Of a stretch of DNA of 15,128 nt, positions 13,056 to 15,128 are shown piece by piece. The DNA is from CAMAVH01 sp035714115 (GTDB taxonomy: Bacteria; Pseudomonadota; Alphaproteobacteria; SMXQ01), in contig DASTMO010000026.1 of assembly GCA_035714115.1 (NCBI GenBank), positions 1 through 15,128 of the forward strand, written 5' to 3'. Below the pieces are notes generated by a model. It had not been told where the DNA came from, ran no database searches, and saw only the letters and a list, made by a program, of their open reading frames with translations. Numbering within the stretch: position 1 is the first letter of the stretch; every line of letters starts with the position of its first letter. A program made the position numbers and the translations under genes.

Positions 13056-14488
13056 GCGTAGCGCTTCTGCAAGAGGGCGAAGACCGCACGCAATCCCTGC
13101 GCTTCGCCGCCTTCGGGGCGGCCCGGCTTGCTCGAGCCGTTCCAGCCGATGAAGTCGAGATGCGCCCATGGAATGTCGCCGGGCACGAACTCCTGCAGGA
13201 AGAGCGCCGCCGTCACCGCGCCGGCGAACGGCCCGGCTGAGATGTTGTTGATGTCGGCGACCTTGCTGGCGAGCAGCGGCCGGTAGCCCTGCCATAGCGG
13301 CAGCGGCCAGACGAAATCTTCCTCCGTCGCCGCCGCGCCCATCAGTTCGTTCAACAAGCCGCCGTCGTTGCAGAACAGCGCTGGCAGTTCGGGGCCGAGG
13401 GCGACGCGCGCCGCGCCGGTCAGCGTCGCGAAATCCAACATCACCTCGGGCTTCTCGGCGACCGCGTCGGCGATGGCGTCGCACAGGATCAGGCGGCCTT
13501 CAGCGTCGGTATTGCCGACCTCGACCGTGATGCCCTTGCGCGTGTGCAATATGTCCGACGGGCGCATGGCGTTGCCCGACACGCTATTCTCCACCGTCGG
13601 CAGCAGCACGCGCAGACGCACGTTCAACTTCGCCTGCATGATCAGGCGGCCGAGCGCCAGTGCCTGGGCCGCGCCGGCCATGTCCTTCTTCATCAAGATC
13701 ATGCCGGACGACGGCTTGAGATCGAGGCCGCCGGTGTCGAAACAGACGCCCTTACCGATCAGCGTCACCTTCGGCGCGTTCGCCTTGCCCCAGGTGATGT
13801 CGATCAGGCGCGGCGCGCGCGTGCTGGCGCGGCCGACCGCATGGATCGCCGGGTAATTCTGTTTGAGCAGATCGTCGCCGACGACGATGCGGATCTTGGC
13901 GCCGGTCTCCTTGGCGACGGCACGCGCGGCAGAGGCCAATTCCTCCGGCCCCATGTCCGAGGCCGGCGTGTTGACGAGATCGCGCACCAGCGCGTGCGCC
14001 GCGGCGGCGCGCTCGACATAAGCGCGATCCGCCCCCGCCGGCCAGATGAGCTTGGCGGCGTAAGGCTTGGCCGACTTGTAGCGGCCGTACTGATAAGCGC
14101 CGAGCGCCCAGCCGAGCGCGGCGGCAGTCGCCTCGGCGGGTTTGAGCTTGGCGTCGATCGCGTAAGCTCCCGCCGGCAATTTTGCCGACAGCGCGGCGTA
14201 GCGCCACAACTTGCCTTCGGTCGGCGCGCCGCCCGCCAGGGCGTTCATATGGCTCGCCGCCTTGGCCGCTTTGCCGAGGCCGAGCAGCACCCGCTCCAAT
14301 CCGCCGTCCGGCCCTGTCACCAGGCTGACGCTGCCGGCCGCCGCGTCGAAGCCGCTCGCCGTCGCCCAGGCCTTCAGGCGCGCCGGCTGCTTGGCCAGCC
14401 AGGCTTTGAGGTCTCCGGCGAAGACGGGGGTGATGGGAATGGCTTTAGCGGTCTTGGTGGCGAATGCGGACAAGATCGGCTCCTGCAT
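13052..14488 (-). CDS. Leucyl aminopeptidase family protein (M17 metallopeptidase)
   Basis: This 478-residue cytoplasmic enzyme should remove N-terminal residues from peptides using two metal ions. The M17 C-terminal domain is intact: NTPASDMGPEELA (about 173-185), GKGVCFDTGGLDLKP (245-259, with Lys246, Asp251 and Lys258), MKKDMAGAAQA (Asp269) and the signature NTDAEGRL (326-333, with Asp328, Glu330 and Arg332). The N-terminal ~150 residues are the divergent regulatory domain. I chose the ATG at 14488 because MQEPILSA leads directly into the family-like IPITPVFAGDLKAWLAKQP. Upstream in-frame starts (14521, 14578) add arginine-rich leader sequence, and no start has a strong ribosome-binding site. 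It is shorter than classical PepA (about 500) and belongs to the wider alphaproteobacterial M17 group, so I give no symbol. It could degrade peptides brought in by Yej. Confidence 0.93.
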   Translation of the reverse strand: MQEPILSAFATKTAKAIPITPVFAGDLKAWLAKQPARLKAWATASGFDAAAGSVSLVTGPDGGLERVLLGLGKAAKAASHMNALAGGAPTEGKLWRYAALSAKLPAGAYAIDAKLKPAEATAAALGWALGAYQYGRYKSAKPYAAKLIWPAGADRAYVERAAAAHALVRDLVNTPASDMGPEELASAARAVAKETGAKIRIVVGDDLLKQNYPAIHAVGRASTRAPRLIDITWGKANAPKVTLIGKGVCFDTGGLDLKPSSGMILMKKDMAGAAQALALGRLIMQAKLNVRLRVLLPTVENSVSGNAMRPSDILHTRKGITVEVGNTDAEGRLILCDAIADAVAEKPEVMLDFATLTGAARVALGPELPALFCNDGGLLNELMGAAATEEDFVWPLPLWQGYRPLLASKVADINNISAGPFAGAVTAALFLQEFVPGDIPWAHLDFIGWNGSSKPGRPEGGEAQGLRAVFALLQKRYA

Positions 14489-14562
14489 GGGTCTGAGCGA
14501 TCCTCGCGCAACCCGGGACATTTGGGAAGCCCTTGGGAACCTTGGCAAAAACCGTCTGCGCC

Positions 14563-14591
14563 TTGCGCGAGGACGCATCCTGGCCTATCAA
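14563..14591 (+). promoter_or_regulatory. Candidate sigma-70 promoter for the glutathione S-transferase gene
   Basis: TTGCGC (14563-14568) and TATCAA (14586-14591) are spaced by 17 bases. A start near 14598 would leave an 18-base leader holding the GGGGAG ribosome-binding site (about 14603-14608) before the ATG at 14616. Position and spacing are good; the -35 is weak. Confidence 0.4.
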
Positions 14592-14615
14592 AAAGCGGCA
14601 ACAGGGGAGACGGCG

Positions 14616-15128
14616 ATGGCCGAAGCGGCAGATCAGAGCAATCCGGGCCTCAAGCTCGTCATCGCCAACAAGAACTATTCCTCCTGGTCGCTGCGCGGCT
14701 GGCTGGCGCTGAAAACGACCGGCGCCGCCTTCGAGGAGATCATAGTGCCGCTGCGCGTACCGGAAACGCGCGAACTGATGATGCGCCATTCCCCGTCCGG
14801 CAAAGCGCCCTGCCTGATCGACGGCGACGTCGTGGTGTGGGAAAGCCTCGCCATCATCGAATATCTCGCGGAGAAATTTCCCGACGCCGGCCTGTGGCCA
14901 AGCGAAACCGGCGCGCGCGCCCATGCGCGCGCGATTTCATCCGAGATGCATGCCGGCTTCATGACGCTGCGCAAGGCCATGCCGATGAACATCCGCGAGA
15001 GCCTGCCGGGCTACGGCATGTCGCTCGAGGGCGTGCAGGCCGACATCAACCGCGTCGAATCGATCTGGCGCGACGCGCGCAGCCGCTACGGCGCGGGCGG
15101 CGATTTCCTGTTCGGCGCCTTCAGCGCG
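14616..15128 (+). CDS. Glutathione S-transferase family protein, N-terminal 171 codons (cut by window end)
   Basis: The frame is open from the ATG to the window end, giving 171 residues of a protein expected to be about 220-235. The thioredoxin-fold N-domain reads LVIANKNYSSWSLRGWLALK (14-33), where the serine of YSSWSLR is the probable glutathione-activating residue. Next come the cis-proline region SGKAPCLIDG (61-70) and the gamma-glutamyl contact WESLAIIEYLAEKFP (75-89, Glu76-Ser77). An alpha-helical C-domain begins near 97 (ARAHARAISSEMHAGF). The NYSSWSLR type is a widespread proteobacterial GST group with little defined substrate knowledge; detoxification or redox protection is the general role. 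GGGGAG upstream supports the start. It is divergent from the aminopeptidase gene, with a 127-base spacer. Confidence 0.92.
   Translation, partial: MAEAADQSNPGLKLVIANKNYSSWSLRGWLALKTTGAAFEEIIVPLRVPETRELMMRHSPSGKAPCLIDGDVVVWESLAIIEYLAEKFPDAGLWPSETGARAHARAISSEMHAGFMTLRKAMPMNIRESLPGYGMSLEGVQADINRVESIWRDARSRYGAGGDFLFGAFSA

Noticed and set aside
12477..13484. 335-codon minus-strand frame opposite the exported protein and the end of the aminopeptidase
   Set aside because: It overlaps two better-supported genes, one of them antisense, and its product is Arg-rich without motifs.
14519..14545. Two TTGGGAA repeats, 12 bases apart, in the aminopeptidase-GST spacer
   Set aside because: Only two short copies and no symmetry; too little to call an operator.
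1..15128. CRISPR array, insertion sequence, prophage, toxin-antitoxin or defence system
   Set aside because: I found no regular repeats, transposase or integrase motifs, terminal inverted repeats or defence-type domains; every sizeable frame except one small exported protein belongs to a known family.

Overview
This is ordinary, gene-dense, GC-rich chromosomal DNA from a Gram-negative alphaproteobacterium, probably Rhodospirillales or Hyphomicrobiales; the order is a guess. The evidence is the lipopolysaccharide gene kdsB, a membrane-anchored CycM-type cytochrome c, a short (about 96 nt) 4.5S-type SRP RNA just upstream of dnaX, and a kdsB-pheA pair divergent from cycM, an arrangement I recall from rhizobia. 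I see no mobile element, CRISPR array, tRNA or rRNA gene, and no genomic island.

Layout. Positions 1-315 (minus strand) hold the 5' end of dnaX and, upstream of it, the SRP RNA gene ffs. After a short divergent promoter region with a perfect DnaA-box 9-mer, a plus-strand pair follows: a class I glutamine amidotransferase and the NAD+ diphosphatase nudC, with overlapping stop and start codons. They converge on a minus-strand pair, kdsB then pheA (CMP-Kdo synthesis and phenylalanine synthesis). Divergent from kdsB begins a long plus-strand run: cycM, a HisN-like phosphatase, the oligopeptide importer yejA-yejB-yejE-yejF, and a GhrA-like 2-hydroxyacid dehydrogenase whose start codon overlaps the yejF stop. 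A 302-base gene-free stretch with a possible sigma-54-type element leads to a small exported protein of unknown function. That gene converges with, and overlaps by four bases, a minus-strand M17 aminopeptidase. Divergent from the aminopeptidase is a glutathione S-transferase gene cut by the window end.

How the genes work together. The yej genes form a complete importer: a binding protein, two permeases and a double ATPase. By homology it takes up oligopeptides and, in E. coli, microcin C. The M17 aminopeptidase could degrade imported peptides, but it is not in the same transcription unit. The rest is housekeeping: replication, protein targeting, redox cofactor turnover, amino-acid synthesis, LPS and respiration. 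I did not find a convincing undescribed system. The points most worth a second look are the C-terminal membrane anchor on YejA, the small exported protein with its leader signals, the coupling of ghrA to yejF, and the single DnaA box beside ffs-dnaX.
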